A DNA stretch of 64,000 nucleotides. Origin: Diphasiastrum complanatum (Eukaryota; Streptophyta; Lycopodiopsida; Lycopodiales; Lycopodiaceae). Below, piece by piece: positions 1 through 10,733 of the stretch. The notes under the pieces were generated by a model. It saw only the letters and a program-made list of their open reading frames with translations, had not been told where the DNA came from and made no database searches. Made by a program: the position numbers and the translations under genes. The stretch is taken from NCBI GenBank assembly GCA_029204225.1, contig CM055099.1:66867852-66931851 (forward strand), read 5' to 3'. Position 1 is the stretch's first letter. The number at the start of each line of letters is the position of its first letter.

Positions 1-182
1 CGTAAAATCAGATCCAAGTGAATTTTTTGCAATTGAATCAAAAACATTGAGCATGGAGTCCCTTGACACATTGGTGTTGTCTCGTCACTGTGAGCATGTG
101 CACATGCTATGCTATCATGTATTCATTTTATTGCAAGTGACTTCAGTATTTGAGTTTTCAACATGTTTTCAAATAGTAATTT

Positions 183-515
183 TTGCAAGTGTTTTTTCAA
201 CCATATCGACTAAACAAGATATGGTGGTTTGTAGCTCAAGTTGAACCATGTTCACGACGAGTATTTGAGGGTGCAAATGTTGAGAATGAAATGGAAAACC
301 TTCATTTTAACTTTGAGATTGAGCTACCTAGAGATGTAGTAAATCTTCAAACCATACTTGAGGCACCCACTTTTATAGATGTTGAGAATAGAAAGTCTAA
401 TAGTCAAGATGATGAAATAATTTTTGAAAGTGAGAGTGATGATGAAAATCATCTAAGAGGAGATGAATTGCAAGATGCTGTCATTGATGAAATTGATTCT
501 TGTAATTCTGAATAA
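183..515 (+). CDS. Acidic C-terminal tail of an unidentified protein (fragment)
   Basis: An open frame of about 110 codons whose last two thirds look protein-like: a FEIELPRD segment followed by a very acidic tail rich in D, E and S, ending in a normal stop. No start region is visible and the frame before about position 230 is probably not coding. It could be the tail of a decayed transposase or of a host gene; the WWFVAQVEP stretch faintly recalls CACTA transposase tails, but I cannot name it. It has no companion exons that I can see and lies just left of copia debris. Confidence is low because length and composition are the only support. Confidence 0.25.
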   Translation: MQVFFQPYRLNKIWWFVAQVEPCSRRVFEGANVENEMENLHFNFEIELPRDVVNLQTILEAPTFIDVENRKSNSQDDEIIFESESDDENHLRGDELQDAVIDEIDSCNSE

Positions 516-686
516 AAATTGATTATTGCAATTTTGAATGAAATTTATTCCTGCAATGCTTTCAAATGATAGTTACTTAGCCAAAACAGAATCTCATTTT
601 TGCTTAAGTAAGTGAAAAGAATAGACATAGTTTGACGTCAATCCCATTTTTTTGGAGATAATGTCGGTGAAGATAGATGTACAGTT

Positions 687-1090
687 TCATGTTCCAAGAG
701 ACTTCTCATTTTTTAACAAATGTTGCAAAGGCAGTAAATCTCTAAAAGCATGTGAGTTAATGAAATCACCACCACAAACTATGATAGAATCAAGTGTTTC
801 ATCATAGCCAATCCCCTTGAATTGAGCATATCCCTTGGGGGCAACTAGTCTTGTTTTATAATCGTTCATACTACCATCTTGATTAAGCTTGATGTTAAAG
901 ACCCATTTGCAAATAGTAGCATTTTCTATCTATGATGGAGGATCAATAATTTTACAAGTATCTCAAACAATGCATCATATACTCACTTTTCATTGCATCA
1001 AATCACTCGTTTGTTGCTAAAGTTTCATTCACACTTGAAAGAACATCATCAAACTTAAGGTAGTAATAAGGGCAATAAAAAACAATCATC
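687..1090 (-). pseudogene. Copia reverse-transcriptase N-terminal fragment
   Basis: Read on the minus strand, this gives the copia linker and the start of RT. A degenerate FDAMKSEYDALFE segment is followed by CKWVFNIKLNQDGS, YKTRLVA and GYAQFKGIGYDET, which match the usual KARLVAKGY-Q--GIDY-ET entry into the RT domain. There are several stops and a small insertion (VAPKGYAQ). It lies only about 60 bp from a reversed primer-binding site. Gag, protease and integrase, which should lie between primer site and RT, are therefore gone, so this is a large internal deletion derivative. Confidence 0.75.
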
Positions 1091-1145
1091 AGCTTGTAAT
1101 TGCTTCTCTCTTCTTTGTATTTGAGCCTTGATGGTTGCATTTGGG

Positions 1146-1157
1146 CTCTGATACCAT
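1146..1157 (-). promoter_or_regulatory. Primer-binding site, initiator Met tRNA
   Basis: The complement reads TGGTATCAGAGC, the standard copia primer-binding site for initiator tRNA-Met. It fixes the orientation of the decayed element as minus. Its 5' LTR should therefore begin at 1,158 (TGTCAAAATC) and run rightward. Confidence 0.8.
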
Positions 1158-1585
1158 GTCAAAATCAGAGGTTAGAACCTCATTTGGATAGTAAAACATT
1201 GAAAAAGCATCAAAGGTTTCACTTATATCTAATAGATAGAAAACTAGCACACAATTCAACCTATTTTGCATCTAATTGGCAAGAGCTTTTGAATACCATG
1301 ATAAAACTAGAAATAATTGATTCTCACATCTTGTCACACACATGGAAAGTACAGTACTTTGTTCAAATTCAGATCTATTCATTGGACACAAAAAACATCA
1401 CATTCATCATTCATCAATTCCTCATTAAAGAAAAAACTTGCCAAAATCACCATCTCTTGATAATCTCTCAAAGTATGTACAAAATGAGCTCTCAATCCAT
1501 ATCAAATGATCTCAGATATGAGATTAGGGTAGAGTGCCATTAGGGTAGACCCTAAACCCCTGGCTATCAAAGCCTTAGATCATGC
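1158..1585 (-). repeat. Probable 5' LTR of the decayed copia fragment
   Basis: The block begins with TG directly beside the reversed primer site, where an LTR must lie. It has no convincing open frame. The right edge is not defined: a CA near 1,585 is possible, but I see no matching LTR or inverted terminal repeat. Confidence 0.4.
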
Positions 1586-1589
1586 ATAA

Positions 1590-1859
1590 TTACCCTCTTG
1601 TCTTCTCGTAAGACTCCTTAAGAGAGACTTGATACTTTCGCTCTGCTTCAATCAGATCCAAAATGTTCTTTTGATTATGGTGGTCGAAGTTATAAATATC
1701 AGCCACTAGATTCTTGGCTTTCTCTATCATGGTGCGGAACCATTGGGGCTGGTTGTCAGGTTCATCATCTTCTTCATCAGGTGTCCCAGTATCGCCTTCT
1801 ACAGCTGCTCGAGTTGCGTATTTACAGTACAGCTTGAAGGTGGTATTTTTTATCATCAA
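1590..1859 (-). CDS. Unidentified open frame, coiled-coil-like
   Basis: An 89-codon minus-strand frame with an acidic patch (TPDEEDDEPDNQ) followed by a probably helical, charged C-terminal half (WFRTMIEKAKN, then LDLIEAERKYQ). Composition is protein-like, but no family is recognised and no splice partner is evident. It may be a retroelement gag remnant or a host exon. Confidence 0.25.
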   Translation of the reverse strand: MMIKNTTFKLYCKYATRAAVEGDTGTPDEEDDEPDNQPQWFRTMIEKAKNLVADIYNFDHHNQKNILDLIEAERKYQVSLKESYEKTRG

Positions 1860-2235
1860 GATTACCCTCCAAAGACAAGGACAACCCTAAAAGGGTGTGA
1901 CTCACCACAAGTACTATGGGATATTTCAATTTGACAAAATGAAAAGAGAGAAAGAAAGAAAAATGAAGAGTCTCCCCTTCGTTGTATAAAAGATGAGAGG
2001 AGATCACAACCTTAAAGACCCTTGAACAAAGTCAAGAGGTCTTGCCTTTCAAAAAGAGAATAGGAAATGACAAGTCAAATCTTCACCATCCTTCAAAAGT
2101 AAAGTCAAAACATGGTCCAATGAAATGCAAGGCCCCCATGCACACTTAATTGGAAATAAAAGATAGATGACCAAAGCACATAGGTGGTGAGCTAAAGGTC
2201 TTTATGGTGTGATCATGAGATAACTACCACTTTGG

Positions 2236-2955
2236 CTTCATTCTATTGGATTTATCTCCTCTACTCTCCTAAATCCTATTTTAGTCTACCTCCATTCATG
2301 CTGCATTTTTACTCATGTTGTCGCACAGTCTGATATTTACATGTAAAATAAGACAGACAAAAAGCTTGACTGTCTACATAAATACAAGTAAATTTCCATA
2401 GACAAAAAAGGTGAAAAATGCGACACTGTGTTTTTACACATGATTTGTGACAGGCAAAAAAGACGACACTGCCTTACAAAATGACAAAGGCACCCTAGGA
2501 AAAGCGAAGGCATCTTGTCAATCAAATCCTAAGGCATTTCGTATGAGTGTCGCATTTTTCGCATCTTCACCAATGTTCATTTAAGCAAAGGTTGACGTCA
2601 CGATCTTTTCACGCTCATCCCATGCAACTGTGCTAATAGATTTGACAACGACAACAACCACCTATGATCTCCTATAGATAGCACATCCACTTTGTACTTT
2701 CTTCATCTGCACACCTATAAAATTGTGTATATATTGAATACCACTTGCGTATTCAAAAGTGTGTGTGAAAATAATAGCATCAGAATCTTATCTGAGATAG
2801 ACGAAGTAGATGCCTTGCGCATTGATTTTTTTGTATTGTCAGTAATAGGTTCATCCCCTTTTACAGATTGAACTAGCTTTGTAGTGTTAAATAATTCCAG
2901 AACAGCAGTCCTGCCTCTATCAAATCGAATGAAACGCGTTCTACAGATGAGATGT
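2236..2955 (+). repeat. LTR-like block related, inverted, to 53.65-54.27 kb
   Basis: This block shares long stretches with the reverse complement of 53.65-54.27 kb. Examples are the CACATCCACTTTGTACTTTC run near 2,690, the GAGATAGACGAAGTAGATGC run near 2,796 and repeated TGTCGC-TTTTTCGC phrases. The partner lies beside a polypurine tract in the outer copia element, so this copy is best read as the LTR of a relative in plus orientation. A weak primer-site-like sequence (TGTTATCAGAG) follows at about 2,953. Boundaries are approximate. Confidence 0.55.
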
Positions 2956-2959
2956 TATC

Positions 2960-3945
2960 AGAGTAGCACAACAGTACTACACTCCGGCTGATTAAGGTGT
3001 CAAGAGAGAGTCGAGAAATGTTTGATGTATTTGTGTTTGTGCAGACAATTAGTTAATCAAGTTCGCGAACTATTTGTTTCTAGACAGAAGTCCTCAACAA
3101 CTTAAGTCCAAGTTTATGGTTAAAGAGCACGAATAGTTTTAGAGCACGTTAGAAACTTATGTCAGTACAATTAGGAACACAGATCAAAGACTCAATTCTT
3201 TAGACAAGGATTGTCATCTCAAATGTATACATATAGTTTCATTCAATGATCGTGCTAGATTGTACCAAATGTAGACGTTATTTGAGTGCCAAAAAGAAAG
3301 TATTCGCGACAGACGAATAAGTTGATTTTAAGACAGTTCTTTAGAGCATGTTTTACGAATACACAACAACCGACTATAATGCACTAGAGAGTCTGTCTAA
3401 TCAGAGAATTATTCATGTAATGCATTAGAGATTGCTAGTAGACTCAGGATCACTCACACTCAACAGTGCGGAGGACAGAGATAAGGGAGAATAACTCTCA
3501 GCACTCTATTCACTTCTTCAAACTCTTACAAATAATAAACTCTTCTCTCTCTGGTCGAGACTAAAGCGTGAGATCAATATATGTTCTACGGGACAAACAA
3601 ACACACCTCTAAAACAACAGGTGTGTCACTCTCCCAAAAAGGTTTAGTTAACAATTAGATTGAGTATACGTTCAATTATACCATAAAAGGTATATTTAAC
3701 TAAGAGTTAAAATTACTCTAGTTTAACATGTCTATTCATATCTAGTCGTTTCGCGTGGACGACCTAATAAAGGTTATCCAAGGCAATGTCCTCCCTTTTA
3801 AAGGACTTGTCCTTAATTACAAGGCAAGTACTTAGGAGATATATTCTCGAAAAATGACTTAGGCCTCTCCATGATTTATATTTATCCAGCTGATATCTTT
3901 ATTTTTGAGTATATCATGCCATATTTATGTTGATATTCAATATTT
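2960..3945. other. No gene seen; probable decayed retroelement leader
   Basis: About 1 kb of AT-rich sequence without a convincing reading frame on either strand. Given the LTR-like block to its left, it may be the untranslated leader of a deleted element, but nothing in it proves that. Confidence 0.3.
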
Positions 3946-3946
3946 A

Positions 3947-4257
3947 ACAATTTCATGGCATCACATTGATCATGAGTTGTTGAAGAGAAAAGAGCTACGT
4001 AGCAGTTGAAGTTAATTCACTGTTCTAATGATCCAAGCAATGTAAAAACTACCAAGTAGCTTCTACTTTTTCTCTCTTGTATCTAAGCCCGATTTGGACT
4101 CATTCAAAAGGTTCTATCACTTAGGTCAACTTGAGAACATCCTTATGAATGGAATCCTATGCTATTTGGCATGTGTGACAAGCCACATCATGACCATCTA
4201 ACTATTTACAAGTCATATGACCAAAACTAGTCAAGCTAGTATTGTGAATTGTTAACA
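3947..4257 (-). repeat. Possible 3' LTR of the 4.3-8 kb copia element
   Basis: On the minus strand a purine-rich tract (AATGAGGAGGAG) after the RNase H end is followed by TGTTAACAATTC, the expected LTR start. TATTTAACAATTTC at 3,947 is a plausible opposite end. No second LTR was found, so the left limit is tentative. Confidence 0.4.
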
Positions 4258-4814
4258 CTCCTCCTCATTATCTAGCTTGGTTCAATCATTGCTTTACTAA
4301 TCACTCCAAGTGATGATCTGAACTTCATAAAAGGTGTCTTTTGAAGTGGTTTAGTAAGTAGATCAACTACACATTCATTGCTTGGAACATGCTCCAAGGC
4401 AATCTCCTTGGCTTGAACCATTTCTATCACAAAGTGATGGCATATCTCAATGTGCTTAGATCTTGCAAGGAAGATTGGGTTAGATGCAAGGTGTTGTGCT
4501 GATATATTGTCATTGTAGATGATTGGTTCCTCCTCTGAATCCATGATCTTTAGCTCCACCAATAATCTCTTGATCCAAAGTACCTCCTTTGTAGTAGTTG
4601 TCAAAGTTTTGTACTCGACCTCGGTTGAAGATATATCTTAGAATCTTCTTAACCTTTTTCCAATGGATATTCAATGGTTTTTGCATGGATTGGCTCATCC
4701 TACATACACTAAAGCCAAGATATGGTCTAGTTATGGTGATCCACATTAAGGATCCTATAAGTTGCCTAAACAAAGTGATGTCCATGAAGGATCTTTCATC
4801 ATCTTCATTTGGCA

Positions 4815-4897
4815 TTTTTACATCTTGCTCCATTGGTGTGCCAACACTTTTACACTTTTACATCTTGCTCCATTGGCGTGCCAACACTTTTACACTC
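4815..4897. repeat. 43-bp tandem duplication in RNase H remnant
   Basis: The unit TTTTACATCTTGCTCC...CCAACACTTTTACAC occurs twice head to tail with about one mismatch. It falls inside the decayed copia coding region and breaks the frame. Confidence 0.85.
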
Positions 4898-5220
4898 TTA
4901 AACTTCTTCAAAAGACATTGAACATAGTTTACTTGACTTATAAAGATAAAATAATATCCTCTAAGTACTTCTTTGCCTAAGATGAAGTGAAGACACCCTA
5001 GATCTACCATCTTGAACTCTAAAGATAGATCTATCTTGATTATCTCAATACCATCAACACTATTACCACTAATGATGATGTTATCTACATAAATGAGTAA
5101 AACTACAATACCAACATCATCAAAATTAATGTAAAGAGTTGGATCAAATTTACTTTGAACAAAAGAAAGTGAAATCCGATAGCAATGTAATCTTGAATTC
5201 CAAGATCTCAAGGCTTGCCT

Positions 5221-5281
5221 TAAGCCATAGATGCTCCTTGATTTAAGCCATAGATGCTCCTTGCTTTAAGCCATAGATGCT
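5221..5281. repeat. 24-bp tandem repeat, about 2.5 copies, in RT remnant
   Basis: The phrase TTAAGCCATAGATGCTCCTTG recurs in tandem. It lies at the RT fingers/palm part of the decayed copia and must be a slippage product in a dead gene. Confidence 0.85.
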
Positions 5282-5532
5282 TGATGAACCCTTCTGGCTG
5301 CTCCATATAGACAAAAAAAACCTTTCAAAAAGGTATTAGAGACATCCATTTGACATAGGATCCATCCAAAATGTGATGCAAGTACGATGATTAGCCTTAT
5401 TGTGACCATCTTGGCCACGGGTGCAGAAGTTTCCTCATAGTCTATCCCTCTCTCTTGAGCATAACCATTTGCAACTAATCTTGTTTTATGTTTGTTAATA
5501 CTCCCATTTGCATTCAACTTAAGCTTGAAGAA

Positions 5533-6963
5533 CTACTTGCATCCTATTACATTCCTTTGAGATCTATCAACAAGCAACCAAGTTTCATTCTCAATCAAGG
5601 CATTATACTCATCCAACATAGCTTTATACCATTCTTTGAGATTCAATGCTTCTTTCACATTATATGGTTTTTCAAAACTAGATAACATAAGAAGCACATG
5701 AGATACCCTCATCTTGTTGCCCTTTGCCTTGATATGTGAGCCTTGATGGCTCCACTTTTTCCCTTGAAGATCTCCTTGGTGTGATCTGTGGGTTTGGTGC
5801 TTGCTCCTCCTCAAAATCAAGATCTTGCTCCTCGGCCATCTTCTTCTTAATTGTTGGAGCACTTGAGCCTTCTTCAAGCACATGCATATTATGTTCATCA
5901 AATATAACATCCCTTGAAACAACAAATTTTTTCAAGGATGGGAGATAGATCTTGTAGCCCTTGCTTGAGCTTGCATATCCAAGCATGATCCCTCTTGTGG
6001 AAGATGGATCCTCCTTGGTTCTTGTTTCCAATGGCACATGCACATAACATATACACCCAAAAACTTTCAAGTGATTAAGATTGGGTTTCTTTCCATACAA
6101 CATTTCATAAGGAGTTTTGCCTTCAATCGCTTTGCAAGACACCCTTTCATCTAGTAGTTTGCACATACAAGAGATTCACCCCAAAAGGATTTGGGAAAAC
6201 AAGCATCCAATCTTAAAGCCTTAGAACATTCACATAATGTTCTATTCCTTCTTTTAGCAGCTCCATTTTGTTGAAAAGCGTAAGAATAAGAAGTCTATTT
6301 CTTGATCCCTTCCTCCTCACAAAAGGCCTTGAACTCATTGGAGATGAATTCTCCACCATTGTCACTTCTAAGAATCTTGATGATATGATTATGATGCTTT
6401 TCCACAAACAGCTTGAACTTTACAAAAGTATCAAATACTTGAGACTTGAAGGAAAGTAAGAACACCCAACAATATCTTGAGTAGTCATCAATGAAGTTTA
6501 AAAACATGGATGAACCTCCATTAGATCTGGTGCTTGCAATATGCACATCCAAGTGTATAAGTTCAAGAGGATGAGATGACTTTGTGATGGAGTTAGAAAA
6601 CACCTTCTTATGTTCCTTGGATAAAGGACAAGCTTCACAAACCTTGTCTTCCTTCCCAATAGACCTTGGTAGGCCTAAAGCATACTCCTCCTTGATCATA
6701 GCCTTCATATAACCCAAGTTGACATGTCCAAGTCTTTTGTGCCATAAAGTGAAGGTAGATATCTTGATCTTCTTGGCCAACATGACAATATTAGTATCCA
6801 CAAATGCATCCAACTTATAAAGTTTGCCAAGTCTAGTGCCCTTAGCCATTATCTTACCCTTCTTCTTGATGAAACATTCATTTGAAGCAAAATCAACATT
6901 GAAACCATTGTCTACCATTTGGCCAACACTTAGAAGATTCTTTGTTATTGTAGGAATGTACAA
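5533..6963 (-). pseudogene. Copia integrase and linker, catalytic Glu lost
   Basis: On the minus strand the integrase zinc domain (HKRLGHVN, CEACPLSKEH) leads into the DDE core. First Asp: LELIHLDVHIAS. Second Asp: ILRSDNGGEFIS. At the third position the usual AERxNRTL reads AAKRRNRTL, so the catalytic Glu is Lys, and a stop lies just before it. A copia linker follows (KTPYEMLYGKKPNL, FGCICYVHVP, GIMLGYASSSKGY), then a Ser/Arg-rich stretch toward RT. Confidence 0.85.
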
Positions 6964-7084
6964 AACACCTTCTATGTTGATCTTTTTGGAAGATCCTAAG
7001 CAAAGGGAATGCTATCAACTCCTTCAATCTTACAAGCTTCATCATTTGTTGTATAGATAGATTTTATAGGTCATCATAAGATAA

Positions 7085-7635
7085 TAGAGAAGAGAAAAAC
7101 TCCCTTTTTCTAGTCATGTGTGAACTAGCACCCGAATCGATCCACCAAGGATCTTCTCCTTTGAAGCTTGTTGAAGAAATATGGACATCATGAGAGAGTC
7201 CTCATGTGAACTCTCCTCCTCCTCCTCTTTGCTCATGTTGGCTTAGCTTTGATCTTTCTTCCTCTTGAAGCATTCCGAGGCATAATGCCCCATCTTGCTA
7301 CAGTAGTAGCACTTCACCTTGGATTTGTCCTTCTTGACTTTGGTGGTTGATGGAGATGCATTTGAGGGTCCTTCTTGATTCTTAAGCTTTGTTGAAGCCT
7401 TCTTGAATGTTTATCCTTTGCCTTTGGTGAAGAGAGCTTGGTCATCTATACCTTGGATGGAAAGCCTATCCATCCTCTCTTGCATTTGGCTCCTTCTTGA
7501 CTCCTCGGCCATCAGTGTGTCTTGGAGCTTTTCAAGTATGGGTAGCTTACCCATAATTGCATATCCCTGAACCAAATTGTCAAATTTAAAGCTTAGTTCA
7601 TTCAATATGAGTTGAACTTGTATCTTTAAAGACAT
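7085..7635 (-). pseudogene. Copia gag C-terminal half and protease remnant
   Basis: Minus-strand gag from VQLILNELSFKFDNLVQGY through MAEESRRSQMQER to the CCHC knuckle (KCYYCSKMGHYASEC), then the aspartic protease site WIDSGASSHMTR. The gag N-terminal half is missing on this strand. It appears immediately to the right on the plus strand, so 7,636 is an inversion breakpoint inside gag. Confidence 0.85.
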
Positions 7636-7640
7636 ATCTT

Positions 7641-8045
7641 TTGGATACTAATGAGAGGCTAAACAAAACTAACTATTCCATAGGGAAAGTTAGAATGGAA
7701 TCCATCATGATCATTCAAGATCTAATGGAGATTGTAAATGGTAAGGAGGATGAACCTATTCATCCTCAAGGAAAAGCCACTGACAACAAGAGGTGCAATA
7801 TTGCACTACATTGTATAAAAATGAATGTTGCAAATGAACTCTTAAGAGAGGTAGGAGATTGCACTTTGGCTCAATATGCTTGGGAGACTTTGGAAAAGGT
7901 CTATGAATCCAAGAACCAAAGTAGGATGTTAGCTTTGAAGAATCAAATCTATAGAAGTTATCAAAAGAAAGGAAGAGTGCACATACTTTTGTCTTAAGAG
8001 TGAAGGAATTGAACAAAGAGCTAGCCTTCATAGGTGATCCTATCA
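7641..8045 (+). pseudogene. Inverted N-terminal half of copia gag
   Basis: Plus-strand gag (UBN2-type) beginning near NERLNKTNYSIGKVRMES. It continues through CNIALHCIKMNVANELLREV, WETLEKVYESKNQSRM and, after a frameshift, VKELNKELAFIGDP. This is exactly the part absent from the minus-strand gag that ends at 7,635. The two halves therefore come from one gene separated by an inversion. Confidence 0.85.
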
Positions 8046-8460
8046 CTCAAGAAAACCATCATGATCAAGGAGCTTAGTGTAGCATCAAACTCATGGAAAA
8101 TCTTCTTATTAAGCATGGAGTAGATACAATGCAAAAAGCTCCTCTTCAAAAAGAGGGAGTCTCTTAAATAAGCAAGAGAGCTCCTTAGGTGGCATCCTAG
8201 TGGAATTTCCACATTTCACAAATTACAAGTGGAATATTGCTCTCCACTAGAGATCACCATCAAAAGGTGGCTCACTCTACTTTTTTTAAGAGGAGTCTAC
8301 TTGCATTTATTACATTTGCTTAGAAATACTAGTTCCTACATGGTCATTCCATCTTCCGGGATTCACCATGAGCCTTACACAGTTCTTACTTGTTTTTCCT
8401 AGCTAGTATTTCTCGGCTTTCAGTCTTCATTAGTCTCATCCATCGGTCTAAGGTGAGAGG
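8046..8460. other. No gene seen
   Basis: AT-rich sequence next to the inverted gag piece, without a convincing frame. It may be a scrambled leader or LTR of the same copia element. Confidence 0.3.
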
Positions 8461-9310
8461 TGCTCTTGAGTTGCTCTGTCCGAGTATCTTGGGGATTCGT
8501 CAGAATCAACCAACATTATCCCACCCCTAATGTGTTGCAGGACCCACTGCAACTCATATTGGACGATGTCATTCCGCTTTGCATTGGCATCTTCGATTGT
8601 CACTTGGAAAAGCGTAGATCCTAGTTTGCTTACATAAAACCAAGTGCTTATTTTAGCCAGTCTTTATCACAAAAATTGTCTTTCACGAATTGCTGCAATT
8701 GGATTTAGAATGTCTTATTGCTGTAATGGGTTGACATTCTCAAAATTTGGAGAGTTCTCAACAGCTTTACAACTTGCATGCTCGAGTGCTTTCCATGTGT
8801 CTCTTTGTTTAGTCACTTGTATCTACCATTGACGGTTTCATCTTTGGTTTCTTGGCAAATTCCATCTTTGGTTTCTTCTGGGAGGTCTGTATCCTCCATT
8901 TGCCTCTGGGTGGTTCCGTGGTTCTTCTCTCAGTTGAAGTTTCAGTCTCAAGGAAAACCTTTGATCTGCAAGTTGCACAAACTTTGGTTATCAGTCTCAA
9001 GGGGATGGATTCATCAAAAACTGGTGGTAGGAACATATTCGGATGGACGGTTTGGTAACGGTAAGGAAACATGATGAAGACTTGGTGGTAGGTTGAAGGA
9101 ACTGATAGTTCTACGGTTGAGGTCTTGGGCCCTTGCAATGTCGAGCTTCGACCACCACTTGCTGGATGAGGAGCTCACTTTATTTTGCAAGTTCATGGAT
9201 GTCTTCATCTTTCATTTTCTGCAGCTCTTTCTTGTGATCCGTTACTTTTGGATACCAATTGTATCTATAGCATCCGATATGTCTTTCTCAAATTTCAGAT
9301 AGTCATCCAA
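8461..9310 (-). pseudogene. Degenerate unidentified coding remnant
   Basis: Minus-strand frames with protein-like composition but several stops: DDYLKFEKDISDAIDTIG, then HKKELQKMKDEDIHELAK, and further left WFYVSKLGSTLFQVTIEDAN and QYELQWVLQHIRGG. The pieces suggest an old helical protein or several exons. No family is recognised. It abuts the start of the plus-strand P gene and has no counterpart in the second P/T unit, so a junction lies near 9.45 kb. Confidence 0.3.
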
Positions 9311-9329
9311 ATCTATATATGTATAGAAA

Positions 9330-10600
9330 TTGGGAGGAGGAGGAGGAGGAGGTGGATGTGTAGTATCTACAACAATTATAGGAGTATCCAAAACAGAGGT
9401 AGCTATATGTCCGTATTGCAACAAGAAATGTCGATTGGTTGAATATCAGAGTGGTTTCGTATTTTTTCTGTTAGTTCAGATCCCAGATGATGATGAAGTT
9501 CCTGTTGCTGACCCTCCTTTTGCACCCTCCTCTGTTCAGTCAGTCATTAAGGATATCAGTCACTTTCTTATCGACACTCCTGATAAAGAAAGTGACTTCA
9601 TGGATTTAAATACTGATGTTCTCCGAGATTCTTTCACTGGCCATAATACATCTGATAATGAATCCAAATCTATGGAGGATTCAAAATGTCTTTTCAATTT
9701 GTCTATATGTTATATTAATGACAATGTATATTTTACTACTATTGATTTATGTAAATTTTTTTACTATCGTGAGGACAATATTCTATGTTTATTATCCGGC
9801 ACAATTTCCAAATTCTCCGACTTTGTAGATTTTGAGATAGATGACCTTGTTGCTGGTGTTGATTTTGATGATGAGAAAGGTCTTATGACCGGTGAAGAAT
9901 GCCTAAATAAGACTTTATCAAATATAGCTGAGGATGGGCGAGGCAGACCATCTGATGAAGAATTCGCGGCATTTCAATCTCAGATGGACTTCCCTCGTCC
10001 ATCATTAATGCATTTCACTGATGATTCCACTTCAGTACGTGATCATTATATTGATCATCCTGATCTGGTTGCTGCTGATGATGAAGAATGTGTAAGTGTT
10101 TAATCTTCCTTGTATTTGAATGTTTTCAATCACTGAATGTGTTTTTGCTAACATATTTCCTATTGCAGGATGCTCTCATAATAGATAATTTTGCTGCAAG
10201 ACGAGGTGGTTTCAGACAACACGCATCCTCGTTCAAGAGGGACAGTGGACTGGGCCACTATCTTTGGCATTTCTTGAAGAATGAGATCTGTATTGCTCGT
10301 TCCAAACTGAGCGGGGAGAGTCTTATAATGGCAATTAAAGCTTTATCATTTTATCTAGGAGGACATAAATTTGTTAAGACAAATAAGATCATTTTTGTCA
10401 AAAGATCTTATGTTTTGAACATTTTAGGCTTTATTGATGGGAATGTTCCTTTAAGGAACTCCCATTATTCATTGTATTCCACTTATATTGAGCTTAGTGG
10501 AAATAAGGATAATGCACATCTATTAAATGCATATGCTAGTAGAGAATTTCTTCATGACAATACTAACATAGAATCTGATACGAGATCTGATGATGAATAG
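9330..10600 (+). CDS. P gene copy A: spliced acidic protein of unknown function
   Basis: Two exons join in phase 0 across a 77-bp intron (10,092-10,168: GTAAGT, a TGCTAAC branch-like site, TTGCAG). Exon 1 is acidic, with the conserved core FSDFVDFEIDDLVAGVDFDD followed by GEECLNKTL and PSDEEFAAFQSQMDFPRP. Exon 2 has DNFAARRGGFRQ, GHYLWHFLKN, MAIKALSFYLGGHKF, KIIFVKR and an acidic end. A diverged copy at 17.6-19.0 kb shares these blocks and the intron position, which supports real coding. No known domain is seen, and no kelch repeats. The true start is unclear: homology begins near 9,478 (QIPDDDEVPV) after a possible splice acceptor. It converges on transposase-like gene T. Confidence 0.65.
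9331..9354. repeat. (GGA)n microsatellite
   Basis: A run of about seven GGA units. It encodes the poly-Gly start of the open P frame on the plus strand and poly-Pro on the minus strand, so the P start drawn there is doubtful. Confidence 0.9.
10092..10168 (+). other. Intron of P copy A
   Basis: GTAAGT donor, TGCTAAC branch-point-like sequence and TTGCAG acceptor, 77 bp. The same intron sits at the equivalent codon in copy B (18,629-18,713). Confidence 0.8.
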
Positions 10601-10689
10601 TTGACACTTTGTATAATACAATCAATACATTTACATTGGGTATTGCTCCTCTCTTGTTCAATGAATTTGCAAAGCGATTCTGAACATGT

Positions 10690-10733
10690 CATGATGATCT
10701 TCTACTCAGCAATGATGATCTTCTACTCAGCAA
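10690..10733. repeat. 21-bp tandem repeat between the P and T 3' ends
   Basis: ATGATGATCTTCTACTCAGCA-type unit repeated twice immediately beyond the stop of T exon 4. It lies in the short gap where the convergent genes end. Confidence 0.8.

Larger units (their letters stand above)
4272..5517 (-). pseudogene. Copia RT and RNase H remnants
   Basis: Minus-strand pieces in different frames. [19 protein letters not shown] and [13 protein letters not shown] start the RT. LLIYVDNIIISGNS replaces the usual YVDD with YVDN, so a catalytic aspartate is lost. FKMVDLGCLHFILGKEV ends RT, and FRQLIGSLMWITITRPYLGF follows. RNase H ends with DNISAQHLASNPIFLARSKH and DLLTKPL. Three tandem 24-bp repeats and a 43-bp duplication shift the frame. 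Reverse transcription from this copy is not possible. Confidence 0.85.
4258..7635 (-). mobile_element. Decayed Ty1/copia element, protease to RNase H
   Basis: Minus-strand domains run in normal copia order from right to left. A gag zinc knuckle (CYYC...GHYASEC) lies near 7,290 and the protease motif WWIDSGASSHMT near 7,130. The integrase zinc region (HKRLGH...CEAC) and core lie at about 6,250-6,800, RT fragments at 4,860-5,520, and RNase H with ARSKHIEICHHF to 4,272. Many frames are broken by stops and shifts. Two local tandem duplications (4,815-4,897 and 5,221-5,281) interrupt the RT/RNase H part. The element cannot be autonomous. Confidence 0.9.

Noticed and set aside
1100-1543. 147-codon plus-strand frame
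   Set aside because: It overlaps the reversed primer site and LTR of a copia fragment and has no protein-like pattern.
9242-9424. Minus-strand proline-rich protein start
   Set aside because: The PPPPPPPP run is the (GGA)n tract read backwards, and the rest is short.
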